From positions 1-57,313 of the forward strand of contig NZ_JMTM01000007.1 of the NCBI RefSeq assembly GCF_001662485.1: DNA of 57,313 bases, given 5' to 3'. A program made the position numbers and the translations under genes. The notes under the pieces are model-generated. The model ran no database searches and was not told where the DNA came from. It worked only from the letters and a program-made list of their open reading frames with translations. Positions 34,369 through 43,298 of this stretch are shown piece after piece; position 1 is the first letter of the stretch; every line of letters begins with the position of its first letter. The stretch is from Flavobacterium succinicans (lineage in GTDB: Bacteria > Bacteroidota > Bacteroidia > Flavobacteriales > Flavobacteriaceae).

Positions 34369-34659
34369 CAATAATCTCGACTGCGCTCGATTTGACAACA
34401 AAACCTCTCAACTCAAACTGTCAAGTCGAGCGCAGTCGAGACCCCTTTTAAACAGCAATTTTTCTTTATAAACAATAATCTCGACTGCGCTCGATTTGAC
34501 AACAAAACCACTCAACTCAAACTGTCAGGTCGAGCGCAGTCGAGACCCTTTTATAACAACTAATTCTCTTTATAAACAACAATCTCGACTGCGCTCGATT
34601 TGACAACTAATTTAATCACATTTCTATGTCACGTCGAGCGCAGTCGAGACGCTTTATTC

Positions 34660-36093
34660 CTAAAACTGAAAATAAATAAACTCCTTATAATCCGAAAACG
34701 TACCTAAAGCCATAATGACCGCGATAGCCAAACCAAACTTAAGGAGACTATAGCGTCCTGATAGGGGCTCTACTCGATTTCTATTATTCCATTCTACCAC
34801 TACAAAAGCACCAATTAAAAGAAGTATTTCGTAGTTATAGCGTTCGTTAGCTAAATATTGCGAGCCAAAATCGCCATTCACAACAAGTTGTTTTAAATAC
34901 AAAAGAGCATCGGTTATGGATTTCGCTCTAAAAAAGACCCAAGCGATAGTACTTAAAATAAACGTCAAAAAGATGTTCCCAATCATTCTTACCCCCTTCC
35001 AGTCATAACTCATGATTAAAGGACCTGTATTGTTTCTATTTTTATTCAAAAGTAATAGCGGCAAGAAATAGGCGGCATTTAGCAATCCCCAAACTACATA
35101 AGTCCAATTGGCGCCATGCCAAAAGCCACTCACTAAGAAAATAATAAAAGTATTGCGTACTTTACCCCACATTCCCCCTTGACTGCCTCCCAGCGGAATG
35201 TACAAATAATCCCGAAACCAAGACGATAACGAAATGTGCCAGCGGCGCCAAAATTCGGCTATGTCTCTTGAAAAATAGGGATAATTGAAGTTTTTTAGTA
35301 AATCAATGCCGAACAGTTTCGACATTCCTAAAGCCATATCGGAGTAGCCTGAGAAATCCCCATAAATTTGAAACGCAAAATAAATAGCTCCCAAAATCAA
35401 GGATAGCGAATTCATCGAAGGATAGTTATCAAAAACGGCATTGGCATAAGTAGCACAAGTATCCGCTATCACTACTTTTTTGACCAATCCCCATACGAAT
35501 TGTGCTAAACCTTCTTTGGCTTTTTCCAAATCAAAGGATCGTTTTATTTTTACCTGTGGCAATAAATGAGTGGCTCTTTCTATAGGCCCAGCCACCAACA
35601 AAGGGAAATAACTCACAAACAAAGAATAATCAACAAAGTTATACTCCGCTTTGATACGCTTGTAATAAATGTCTATCACATAAGACAAGCCATGAAAGGT
35701 GTAAAAGGATATCCCAACAGGAAGAATCACATCAAGCAGTATTGGACTCGCTTTAAATCCAACAGAAGTAAGTAGTTGAGCAAACGAATCCGAGAAAAAA
35801 TTGAAGTATTTAAAAACCCCTAAAAATCCTAAGTTAACAATAACACTAAGCCAAAACCAAAATTTTCGCCCTTTTTCATTCGTGCTTTTTTCAATTCTAA
35901 TACCCGTGTAATAGTCTAAAAAAGTAGAGAAAACTAACAGAAATAAAAAACGCCAATCCCAACAAGAATAAAAATAATAACTGGCTAGTATCAGTAAAGC
36001 GTTTTGTGTATTTTTTGTTTTATTGAAAACAAACCAATACAGAAAAAAAACTACAGGTAAAAAAATGGCAAACGCCAAGGAGTTGAAAAACAT
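34660..36093 (-). CDS. MBOAT-family O-acyltransferase
   Basis: A 477-aa multi-pass enzyme that probably brings acetyl groups across the inner membrane for glycan O-acetylation. Family hallmarks: LPVGISFYTFHGLSYV (about 124-139), FWRRWHISLSSWFRDY (281-296), IPLGGS and the catalytic SGFWHGANW with H326. It matches AlgI/DltB-like proteins, and the SGNH protein at 31924 is the likely periplasmic partner. The stop lies 11 bp from the last arm of the repeat array. Confidence 0.9.
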   Translation of the reverse strand: MFFNSLAFAIFLPVVFFLYWFVFNKTKNTQNALLILASYYFYSCWDWRFLFLLVFSTFLDYYTGIRIEKSTNEKGRKFWFWLSVIVNLGFLGVFKYFNFFSDSFAQLLTSVGFKASPILLDVILPVGISFYTFHGLSYVIDIYYKRIKAEYNFVDYSLFVSYFPLLVAGPIERATHLLPQVKIKRSFDLEKAKEGLAQFVWGLVKKVVIADTCATYANAVFDNYPSMNSLSLILGAIYFAFQIYGDFSGYSDMALGMSKLFGIDLLKNFNYPYFSRDIAEFWRRWHISLSSWFRDYLYIPLGGSQGGMWGKVRNTFIIFLVSGFWHGANWTYVVWGLLNAAYFLPLLLLNKNRNNTGPLIMSYDWKGVRMIGNIFLTFILSTIAWVFFRAKSITDALLYLKQLVVNGDFGSQYLANERYNYEILLLIGAFVVVEWNNRNRVEPLSGRYSLLKFGLAIAVIMALGTFSDYKEFIYFQF

Positions 36094-36208
36094 ATTTTAT
36101 AGAAAAAAAATAACACTAATTACACTAATTGCCACTAATTCACAAACTATAGTACGTCTATTGTAGTAGTGTTGGATGGATTTGATTATTGCTTTGCAAA
36201 GAAACGTA

Positions 36209-37612
36209 TTATTCTTCAGAAATGATAGTTTTTATGGCTTCCCAAATACGTTTTGAGGCTTCTTGCGGTGGCTGTTGATTGATCACTTCGAACCATTTTT
36301 GAGCATTTTCTATTACCGATGAAGGGGTTGCAATTCCTTTTTCAATAATAGCTGAAATCTCTTTTGGATTATTGATCCACAAAACGGCTTCTTTATTGGG
36401 CATAGAACGAAAGTGGACATAATTGTATATTTTTTTAACCGACCAATTGGTAATTCGTTTATCCGCGACGTCATAATTAATAAATGCACATGGTTTTTGG
36501 TGGGCTACATAATCAAACACCATTGAAGATCCTAAATTGATCACCAACTCCGTATGCGCTATGACATTCATTTGCAAATCAATATCCTTTGGGGTTGGTA
36601 GTATGGTATTCCAGCCTTCACCGATTCGATCCCATAGAGGAACAATTGGAGTAATTACATCTTTATAGTTTTCCAAGACTTGATCATAACGAGTAGAAAA
36701 ATCAACGGGACAGCGTCTAAAAATAATACCTAATCCATGCCCTTTTTTATTCAATTCACGAATGGCTAAGGCCACATCTTCTAAATAGTTGGGATCATCT
36801 GGACAAGTAGTCACATCGTCACCGGAGTAACAGATGTATTTTTTGTCAAAATCTAAGTGGTGCTGTTTAAAAAAATTTGCTCTAGATAGTATCTTGGTCT
36901 TATCAAAATGAGACTCAAACTGCGGAGTGCCCGTTACAAAAACCTGTTCCTTTTTAATGTAAGGATAATAGAACAGTAATTCTTTTTCCATCAAATCACT
37001 CCAAACAAAATAATAATCTGTTTCGACGACCATGGTCGCTTTAGGCAAATTATCCCATGAAAAAATAAACGTAGCTGTTGGTATTCCCAATTCTTGTGCC
37101 GCCAATAAAGGAGCAATAGCTGTCATTGGACGTTGATTGGTACAAAATATCAAAGCGGGTTTTTCTTTTTGTAAGGTCTCCAAGCATTGATGATAATACA
37201 AGGTTTTACGTTCTTCTTCCTTAATTTTTTTTCGAATGCGAGTCAATCCAAATGGAGAAGAATGCGTAAAAGATAACCACTTAGTTGCACTACTTTTTAT
37301 AGCTTTTTTCAATGTAGTATATGAGAAAGGAAAACGATAGGTATCGTAAACCTTGTCTTTAGTCCTGCGAATATTTAGATTTAACTCTATTTGCTTACGC
37401 GCATTCTTATACGTCTCGGTTAGTGGATGTGATTTAGAATTTCCGATTTTAATTTCGGTAAATCCTAGTGTCGTTAGATCAAAAGGAGTGTTATTCCAAA
37501 ATACGAGGTCAAAATTTTCTTTGTCGCCTATAGTATGAAAGTCAGAATAGGCGAAATTTCGTAACCCTATTCCATCGGGTAGTAAAATGAATATTTTGGG
37601 GGTTGTTTTCAA
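36209..37612 (-). CDS. Putative GT-B glycosyltransferase, unassigned family
   Basis: A 467-aa soluble protein. I see an N-terminal Rossmann-like half (IFILLPDGIGLRNFAYSDF) and a C-terminal half with VTGTPQFESHF, YICYSGDD, LGIIFRRCPVD and ELVINLGSSMVFDYVAHQKPCAFINYD, a layout like CDP-glycerol/poly-nonulosonate-type GT-B transferases (glycine-rich donor loop, then S-S-M-x-x-D/E). I cannot name the family. Being next to neuC-neuB-neuA, it is a candidate for the transferase that adds the nonulosonate; that is inference. Confidence 0.6.
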   Translation of the reverse strand: MKTTPKIFILLPDGIGLRNFAYSDFHTIGDKENFDLVFWNNTPFDLTTLGFTEIKIGNSKSHPLTETYKNARKQIELNLNIRRTKDKVYDTYRFPFSYTTLKKAIKSSATKWLSFTHSSPFGLTRIRKKIKEEERKTLYYHQCLETLQKEKPALIFCTNQRPMTAIAPLLAAQELGIPTATFIFSWDNLPKATMVVETDYYFVWSDLMEKELLFYYPYIKKEQVFVTGTPQFESHFDKTKILSRANFFKQHHLDFDKKYICYSGDDVTTCPDDPNYLEDVALAIRELNKKGHGLGIIFRRCPVDFSTRYDQVLENYKDVITPIVPLWDRIGEGWNTILPTPKDIDLQMNVIAHTELVINLGSSMVFDYVAHQKPCAFINYDVADKRITNWSVKKIYNYVHFRSMPNKEAVLWINNPKEISAIIEKGIATPSSVIENAQKWFEVINQQPPQEASKRIWEAIKTIISEE

Positions 37613-37630
37613 TTTTTTGTTTTTATTTTC

Positions 37631-37663
37631 AACCCTTTCATAGTTTTAAACTATGAAAGGGTT
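37631..37663. repeat. Perfect palindrome (AACCCTTTCATAG family)
   Basis: AACCCTTTCATAGTTT and AAACTATGAAAGGGTT form a 16-bp stem around one base, in the gap between neuC and the unassigned transferase. A second member (37763-37793) is about 100 bp away. Confidence 0.7.
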
Positions 37664-37762
37664 AACTACTGTTATATGCATTATTAACTACAAAAGCATT
37701 CAGCTCTTTATCTAACAAAACTAGGTTTTAATTCATGAAAAATCTTTCTCTAGTTGATTAAA

Positions 37763-37793
37763 AACCTTTCAGAGTTTAAAACTCTGAAAGGGT
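37763..37793. repeat. Palindrome of the CTTTCAGAG family
   Basis: CCTTTCAGAGTTT pairs with the following ACTCTGAAAGG. It ends 7 bp from the neuC stop and could terminate neuC transcripts. Confidence 0.7.
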
Positions 37794-37799
37794 CGAATA

Positions 37800-38921
37800 T
37801 TACAAATCCCTAAACTGTTTTTGATGATTACTATTCCATAGCGTTGCTTCCTTAAGACAATCTAAAAACAACTGTGCACTATTTCCTTGTCCAAAATCAG
37901 TAGCTGTAGGTTGTACTTGGTGCAAATCAATACTTTTTAAAGCTTCTGAAATATTCTTTTCATCATAATCGACATGAATAATATCGGCATGCACCGCTCT
38001 ATTTTGTTGACGCGTTCCTATATTGATAATCGGAATGCCGTAATAAGGTGCCTCACGTATCCCTGCACTGCTGTTGCCAATGATGAATTGACTGTTTTTC
38101 AACAAGGTCAGAAAATATTCAAAACGCAAAGAAGGTATGATACGGAATCTTGGATTGCCTTTCAAGGCTTCGTAGGCTTTCAAAACCAATCGACTCCCTA
38201 AATCATTATTTGGATAGACTACCAAATAATTATGATGATCGGCTAGTAAAGCGGCTACGAAGTTCTGGGCGTAGGCTTCCATATGATCAATCTCGGTCGT
38301 TACAGGATGAAACATGGCAATGGCGTAGGCTTCGAAATCCAATTGATAATAGCTTTTAGCCTTCACTACATCTGGAAGTTGTTCCGAGAACATAATATCA
38401 ATATCAGGTGAACCAATAGTAAAAATAGATTCGTTGATTTCACCCATCTGTTGCAATCGTTGTGCTGCCTCAGCATTAGAAACAAAATGAATATGGCTCA
38501 ATTTACTCACACTGTGCCGAATCAATTCATCGACTGTTCCCGATACCTCGCCTCCTTCTATATGGGCTACCAAAATATTATTCAAAGAACCCACAATCGC
38601 TCCCGCCAAAGTCTCTACTCGATCCCCATGCACAACAATTAAATCCGGTTGTATTGCTTTGGCATAGCCAGATAAACCTTCTATAGTTTTGGCCAACGTC
38701 AAATCCATAGTCGTTTCGTGGGTATGATTAGAAAAAGTATGAATGTTTTGAAATCCACAGCGTTCAATTTCTAATAAAGTATAGCCGTACTCTTCCTGCA
38801 AATGCATACCCGTCACAAAAACAAAGACTTCAAATTCAGGGTGCCCTTCCAGAATGGAAATCAATGATTTTATTTTACCAAAATCGGCACGAGTACCGGT
38901 AAGAAATACTATTTTTTTCAT
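37800..38921 (-). CDS. neuC: UDP-GlcNAc 2-epimerase, hydrolysing (NeuC/LegG type)
   Basis: Releases N-acetylmannosamine (or the diNAc analogue) from UDP-GlcNAc, feeding nonulosonate synthesis. The 373-aa GT-B-fold protein has FLTGTRADFGK (5-15), VVHGDRVETLAGA, HIEGGEVSGTVDE, HFVSNAEAAQRL and GNSSAGIREAPYYGIP, all characteristic of the hydrolysing epimerases. Without legionaminate-specific genes in view I favour the NeuC reaction, but LegG cannot be excluded. Confidence 0.88.
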   Translation of the reverse strand: MKKIVFLTGTRADFGKIKSLISILEGHPEFEVFVFVTGMHLQEEYGYTLLEIERCGFQNIHTFSNHTHETTMDLTLAKTIEGLSGYAKAIQPDLIVVHGDRVETLAGAIVGSLNNILVAHIEGGEVSGTVDELIRHSVSKLSHIHFVSNAEAAQRLQQMGEINESIFTIGSPDIDIMFSEQLPDVVKAKSYYQLDFEAYAIAMFHPVTTEIDHMEAYAQNFVAALLADHHNYLVVYPNNDLGSRLVLKAYEALKGNPRFRIIPSLRFEYFLTLLKNSQFIIGNSSAGIREAPYYGIPIINIGTRQQNRAVHADIIHVDYDEKNISEALKSIDLHQVQPTATDFGQGNSAQLFLDCLKEATLWNSNHQKQFRDL

Positions 38922-38938
38922 TTATTTTTTTGTCAATC

Positions 38939-38971
38939 AACCCTGTCAGCGTTTTGAACGCTGACAGGGTT
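38939..38971. repeat. Palindrome (CCCTGTCAGCG family)
   Basis: AACCCTGTCAGCGTT and AACGCTGACAGGGTT form a perfect 15-bp stem with a 3-nt loop, between neuB and neuC. Same architecture as the CTTTCAGAG palindromes but a different stem sequence. Confidence 0.7.
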
Positions 38972-38992
38972 TACTCTGAAAAGATTTAGAAT

Positions 38993-40033
38993 TTATTCTA
39001 CATCCTCCCAACTCAATTGTTCATCATTTGCAATAACCCGAGTTGCTTTTTTACCTATTAGTGACTCAAAATGTTCCGCCAAAATCTTTCCCGTTCCTGG
39101 GCGTTTTACCCAAATATTTTCTTTGGTAAAAATTTCGCCTTCTTTGATATCCGCTATAGCGCAAACGGTCGCGAAAGCAAAGTCAATGGTCACTTGTTCT
39201 TCTCGAGCAGGTGCTTTAACACCGCCTCGCATTTGCCAAATCTCATTCGAACTACCTATCAATTCTTTGGTAGTGGACTCATCCATACTGCACACAATAT
39301 CGGGTCCGGTGCGCTGCATATGATCCGTAAAATGGCGTTCCAAAATACTAGCACCCAAGGCGACAGCTCCCAAACAGGCATTATTATTGAGTGTATGATC
39401 GCTTAATCCAAATACTTTGTCTGGAAAAACTTCATGCATTTGAGTCATAGCTCCCAATCGCACCAAATGTATGGGGGTTGGATATAAATTGGTGGTATGC
39501 AACAAAGCCACTGGCACTTCATGACGGTCAAAAATAGCCACCGCTTTGCGAATGCTTTCTATGGTATTCATTCCGGTACTCAAAATAACCGGTTTGCCAA
39601 AAGAAGCAATGTGCTCTAGAAGCGGATAATTATTGCACTCTCCTGATCCAATTTTATAAGCGGGTACATCAAACTTTTTCAATCGTTCGGCTGCAGCTCG
39701 AGAGAAGGGTGTAGAAATAAAAATCATCCCTTTACGCTCCACGTAGTTTTTTAATTCTAATTCATCTGCTTCATTCAACGAACAACGTTTCATAATTTCA
39801 TAAATGGAAACATCGGCATTCCCTGGAATTACGTTCTTAGCCGCTCCTGCCATTTCATCTTCAACAATATGGGTCTGGTGTTTCACTACTTCCACGCCTG
39901 CACGTTGGGCGGCATCCACCATCGCTTTGGCTACTTCCAAAGAACCTTCATGGTTAATACCAATTTCGGCTATGACCAAGGGTGGAAAATCAATTCCAAT
40001 TTTTCTGCCTGCTATTTCTATGTAAGGATTCAT
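38993..40033 (-). CDS. neuB: N-acetylneuraminate synthase (NeuB family)
   Basis: Condenses ManNAc (or an analogue) with phosphoenolpyruvate to a nine-carbon nonulosonic acid. The 346-aa protein has a TIM-barrel domain (about 1-275: [54 protein letters not shown]) and a C-terminal SAF (antifreeze-like) domain (about 285-346, [22 protein letters not shown]). Sialic, legionaminic or related acids are possible. Confidence 0.9.
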   Translation of the reverse strand: MNPYIEIAGRKIGIDFPPLVIAEIGINHEGSLEVAKAMVDAAQRAGVEVVKHQTHIVEDEMAGAAKNVIPGNADVSIYEIMKRCSLNEADELELKNYVERKGMIFISTPFSRAAAERLKKFDVPAYKIGSGECNNYPLLEHIASFGKPVILSTGMNTIESIRKAVAIFDRHEVPVALLHTTNLYPTPIHLVRLGAMTQMHEVFPDKVFGLSDHTLNNNACLGAVALGASILERHFTDHMQRTGPDIVCSMDESTTKELIGSSNEIWQMRGGVKAPAREEQVTIDFAFATVCAIADIKEGEIFTKENIWVKRPGTGKILAEHFESLIGKKATRVIANDEQLSWEDVE

Positions 40034-40041
40034 TATTTCTG

Positions 40042-40125
40042 TTATCGGTTATCAGTTTTCTGTTGTCGGTTTTCAGTTGTCGGTTATCAGTTGTCGGTTA
40101 TCTGTTTTGGGTTTCGGTTTGGTTG
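40042..40125. repeat. Short tandem phrases CAGTTGTCGGTTAT
   Basis: Four to five imperfect copies of a 14-20-bp phrase in the gap between neuA and neuB. No gene or terminator seen. Confidence 0.65.
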
Positions 40126-40141
40126 TTCTTTATTGGATAGT

Positions 40142-40825
40142 CTATTTTCTATCGACTATTTTCTCTTTCCCCATCAAATACGCTGCATAGTCAAAATCGG
40201 CTTGGGTATCAATATCTACTTCCGAAAAAGGATTATCAACTACAAATGGAAAAGAATGCTCTCCCATAATTTTCCCTTGCCGAATCAAATCCGATTGTAA
40301 GATATACAACAATCCGTTTTCGAAATACAAAGGTTCTAAGTCTTGACTCCGTTGTCCCAATTCATAATTATAAGGTACAAATTGATTATCGATAATTTTT
40401 CCTAATTTTTGATGGTTTCTACTTACAGTAAATAGGCTTTGGTAATTTCCTTCGAAATAAAGCTGCAGCGCATCAGGTAATAAAGCATCAGGGCGCAACG
40501 GATTGGTGGGTTGTAATAAAACAACATCTTGTACCGTATCGGGTAAGTTATCCAACACATGTTGTAAAGCTGAAATGGTGGTAGCGTGATCCCCCGATAA
40601 AGCTTCGGGACGATCGATTACTTGAGCGCCATACTCAAGGGCTACTTGTTTAATCCCTTTGTCATTGGTACTGACAAAAATTCCATCAATAAGATCTGGA
40701 AATTGTTGTGCATACCGAATACTATGCACCAACAAAGGCAAGCCATTGAGGACTTTGATGTTTTTATCTTTTAAGCGTTTCGATCCGCCTCGAGCGGGTA
40801 TAATAGCAATGGTTTTCAAATGCAC
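40142..40825 (-). CDS. neuA: CMP-nonulosonate cytidylyltransferase (NeuA family)
   Basis: Activates the nonulosonic acid with CTP to the CMP-sugar donor. The 227-aa protein begins with the nucleotide motif IIPARGGSKRLKDKNI (8-23) and has LLQPTNPLR and FSEVDIDTQADFDYA, where acidic residues bind metal. It is the short, single-domain form. It is the first gene of the neuA-neuB-neuC order in transcription direction. Confidence 0.9.
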   Translation of the reverse strand: MHLKTIAIIPARGGSKRLKDKNIKVLNGLPLLVHSIRYAQQFPDLIDGIFVSTNDKGIKQVALEYGAQVIDRPEALSGDHATTISALQHVLDNLPDTVQDVVLLQPTNPLRPDALLPDALQLYFEGNYQSLFTVSRNHQKLGKIIDNQFVPYNYELGQRSQDLEPLYFENGLLYILQSDLIRQGKIMGEHSFPFVVDNPFSEVDIDTQADFDYAAYLMGKEKIVDRK

Positions 40826-40861
40826 TATTTTTGGCGGTCAAAGATAAGAAAAGCAAACTTT

Positions 40862-40894
40862 AACTTTATCAAAGTTCAAAACTTTGACAAAGTT
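40862..40894. repeat. Palindrome (AACTTTATCAAAGTT family)
   Basis: 15-nt arms with one mismatch and a 3-nt loop, overlapping the stop codon of the ATPase gene by one base. Probably its terminator. Confidence 0.6.
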
Positions 40895-42048
40895 TAGCGT
40901 TTCAAAAACTCCGATAATCCACATACTGTAATATTTGGAGCTATTTCATAGGAAACTGGTGCTGGGATAATAACAAACGTTTGTTGGGGTTGTACTACTT
41001 CTAGCGCACGATAAAATCCTTTGGTTAAGTTAGGTACAGTAGAAGCCTTACATTCAATAGCAAGACGTTGCATCCCTTTTTCTAAAACCAAATCTAACTC
41101 ATCTCCCGTTGCGGTACGATAAAAATAACAATCCCAATCTGGATAATTCACTAGTATATTTTCGATCACTACTGCTTCCCAAGAAGCGCCAAAAATAGGA
41201 TGGCCCAGCAGTGCATTAAAATCTGAAATGGCAAGTAATTGATGTAATAATCCTGAATCACGAACAAAAACCTTTGGGGCTTTCACCAAGCGTTTTTTTA
41301 CATTTACTTCATACGGAGGAAGCGTCCTCAATATAAAGGTATGCTCCAACAAGTCGACATAACGACGAATGGTAGGATGGGTCAAGCCTAAAGATTCTCC
41401 TAATTTGGAATAATTAATCAATTGCCCTTGGTGATGCGCGCACATCATTAAAAAGCGCCGCAACTGTAAGGCTGGAATTTGAAAACCCAACTGCGGAATA
41501 TCGCGCTCTACAAACGTTTTAATAAAATTATCCCGCCAAATCCCACTAAAATCATCGCTATCCGCTAAATAACTATCTGGAAAACCACCACGTAACCAAA
41601 ACTTTTTGAGGTCAAAATCTTGTAAATCATCCAATTCGTTGAGGGTAAAAGGCGATAAATATACCATTCCAATTCTGCCTGCTAAACTCTCTGAAGTATG
41701 TTGAATCAAATCCCGAGAAGCAGAACCCAACAACACAAACTTTCCATTTTGACGATTTTGATCTACCACGCTTCGCAAGACCGAAAACAATTGTGGAACC
41801 AACTGAATTTCATCCAAACAGATAATTTTATCAGCATTGGATGCAAAGAAAAAGGTCGGCTGATCGAGTTTCCCCAAATCAGCATCATATTGCAAATCCA
41901 AAAACAACGAAGCCCCCCAATGTTGAGACAAGTTTTTAACCAACGTAGATTTACCACATTGTCTAGGCCCTAAAACAGCAACAACTGGAAATATTTTAAG
42001 ATACTGTTGAATAGTAGCTTCTATCTTTCTTTGGATAAAATCACGCAT
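40894..42048 (-). CDS. AAA-type ATPase with DUF4143 domain
   Basis: A 384-aa P-loop ATPase started at ATG 42048 (MRDFIQRK); an upstream in-frame ATG would add 13 residues. Walker A GPRQCGKST (27-35), Walker B IICLDE (75-80), a sensor-like LLGSASRDL, and a C-terminal DUF4143/nuclease-like half with TGDELDLVLEKG and LAIECKAS, the E-D/E-x-K pattern of a PD-(D/E)xK fold. Such proteins recur in Bacteroidota; function unknown. It is unrelated to glycan synthesis and splits neuA from the transferases. Confidence 0.85.
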   Translation of the reverse strand: MRDFIQRKIEATIQQYLKIFPVVAVLGPRQCGKSTLVKNLSQHWGASLFLDLQYDADLGKLDQPTFFFASNADKIICLDEIQLVPQLFSVLRSVVDQNRQNGKFVLLGSASRDLIQHTSESLAGRIGMVYLSPFTLNELDDLQDFDLKKFWLRGGFPDSYLADSDDFSGIWRDNFIKTFVERDIPQLGFQIPALQLRRFLMMCAHHQGQLINYSKLGESLGLTHPTIRRYVDLLEHTFILRTLPPYEVNVKKRLVKAPKVFVRDSGLLHQLLAISDFNALLGHPIFGASWEAVVIENILVNYPDWDCYFYRTATGDELDLVLEKGMQRLAIECKASTVPNLTKGFYRALEVVQPQQTFVIIPAPVSYEIAPNITVCGLSEFLKR

Positions 42049-42212
42049 ATTGTAAATTACATTTTCAATTTGCACAAATTTAATCAAAAAAACTATCTAA
42101 AAAACAAGAATAACAGTCGAAAAAGACAAATTTAAAGAATAAAACAACTTTTTATCGAAACAAAAACAATAACTAATGCTTTAATTACCAATGCATTAAA
42201 TATTAAAAAACA

Positions 42213-42259
42213 AAAAATCATGCAAATTGAAAATATTACTTTCAATTTGCATGATTTTT
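42213..42259. terminator. Perfect 20-bp hairpin
   Basis: Arms 42213-42232 and 42240-42259 pair perfectly around a 7-nt loop, 20 bp downstream of the GT2 stop at 42279 on the minus strand. A phrase like its arm (TTTTCAATTTGCA) recurs near the ATPase start (about 42060-42073), so it may also be a regulatory or insertion relic. Confidence 0.7.
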
Positions 42260-42278
42260 ATTGAAAACCCATCAAGAA

Positions 42279-43298
42279 TTAATAAGAAGCAGCCTCTTCC
42301 TTTGTCAATCCTTTATACCTCAAAAATAATCTCCAAATTGATTTTCTGAATAATATCTTCGAAAATATTTTAATTTTAAACCAGTTCATAAAAGCATTTG
42401 ATTCTATGTTTGTCAATAGAGGAACTTTATCATAAGTCACATTATTTTCTTTTAAATCTTCAACTGATTTTAACATCCAGTCTTCGAGTGTATTCCCCAT
42501 ATGAAAAGCATAATTATCAGCTGTAGACAAACGCCAATAACCTTGAAAAGCAATAGGCTTGTCAAGGATTTCGGTCTCGCTATCTCCTCCTAACTTATAA
42601 TCAATTCGACTCAAATCTTGCTTACTAAAAATTATGGAACGATAAGTACTAACGAAATGTCCTCCTCCAATCAAAGCAAAAAAATCGTTATTCCCAATTG
42701 TTAAACATTTCGACAAATGACTTTCATTAAACAAGTTGGGATCTGAAATACTCTTAGCAAAACACATCATGGCTTCAGGATTTTTTACTTCTCGAAAAGA
42801 TAAGGATTTTGAAAAAAAAGTTTCAAAAATAATGTTTGATGTATAATACCGAATCAATCTTGAATTAGGACAAGGAGAAACTGAACCTGCTCTTGGAAAT
42901 GAATCAAATACTTGATAAGTTTCTTTTTGCCAACCTGCTAAAAAAAACACATCCGAATCCGAAATAGTGACTAATTCAAACGCATGACCTGCTAATCCCT
43001 TTAGAACAGCATTCATCTTCCCAATATTCTCGATATGAATTAATTCCTGAATTTTATTTTCTTTGAAAAGCAAATCAAGATAATCTACTACAATCGTATC
43101 ACTTCCATTATTGACAATCGTAACGTATGTTTTACTGTGGATTGTTTTAAATAATGATTCCAAACACAATTTCAAAATCGCAAAACTGTCCTTAAAATAA
43201 CCTTCTTGATTGGGGATGTAAACTGGAATAACAACCTGATGAAAAAAATCATTAGGCGCTTGTTTTTTATCTTTTTGTGGATTGAAGCCTATTCGCAT
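42279..43298 (-). CDS. Glycosyltransferase family 2-like
   Basis: A 339-aa GT-A-like protein: VVIPVYIPNQEGYF, VTIVNNGSD, ENIGKMNAVLKGL and the metal-binding SDSD (D114, D116). The C-terminal half has GGGHFVSTYR and a W/N/H-rich segment. It overlaps the preceding GT2 gene by 10 nt. Donor unknown. Confidence 0.78.
   Translation of the reverse strand: MRIGFNPQKDKKQAPNDFFHQVVIPVYIPNQEGYFKDSFAILKLCLESLFKTIHSKTYVTIVNNGSDTIVVDYLDLLFKENKIQELIHIENIGKMNAVLKGLAGHAFELVTISDSDVFFLAGWQKETYQVFDSFPRAGSVSPCPNSRLIRYYTSNIIFETFFSKSLSFREVKNPEAMMCFAKSISDPNLFNESHLSKCLTIGNNDFFALIGGGHFVSTYRSIIFSKQDLSRIDYKLGGDSETEILDKPIAFQGYWRLSTADNYAFHMGNTLEDWMLKSVEDLKENNVTYDKVPLLTNIESNAFMNWFKIKIFSKILFRKSIWRLFLRYKGLTKEEAASY

Larger units (their letters stand above)
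32842..34649. repeat. Periodic array of inverted 23-bp arms carrying two GIY-YIG genes
   Basis: Forward arms (core GTCGAGCGCAGTCGAGA) begin at 32842, 32945, 33049, 33154, 33257, 33682, 33786, 33890, 33993, 34419, 34523 and 34627. Reverse arms (core TCTCGACTGCGCTCGA) begin at 32901, 33005, 33110, 33213, 33638, 33742, 33846, 33949, 34374, 34479 and 34583. The inner spacer is 36-38 nt, the linker to the next unit 21 nt (22 once), the period 103-105 bp. In two units the inner spacer is 358 nt and holds a nuclease gene. The last forward arm has no partner. Confidence 0.92.

Noticed and set aside
32842..34649. CRISPR array
   Set aside because: The regular period suggested it, but repeats are inverted arm pairs, spacers are nearly identical to one another, and no cas genes are present.
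32842..34649. Insertion sequence
   Set aside because: No transposase-like gene (DDE, HUH or serine recombinase) is present; the only genes are GIY-YIG nucleases, so calling it an IS is not justified.
39071..40300. Plus-strand open frames opposite neuB and neuA
   Set aside because: Antisense shadows; the minus-strand enzymes have complete catalytic motifs.
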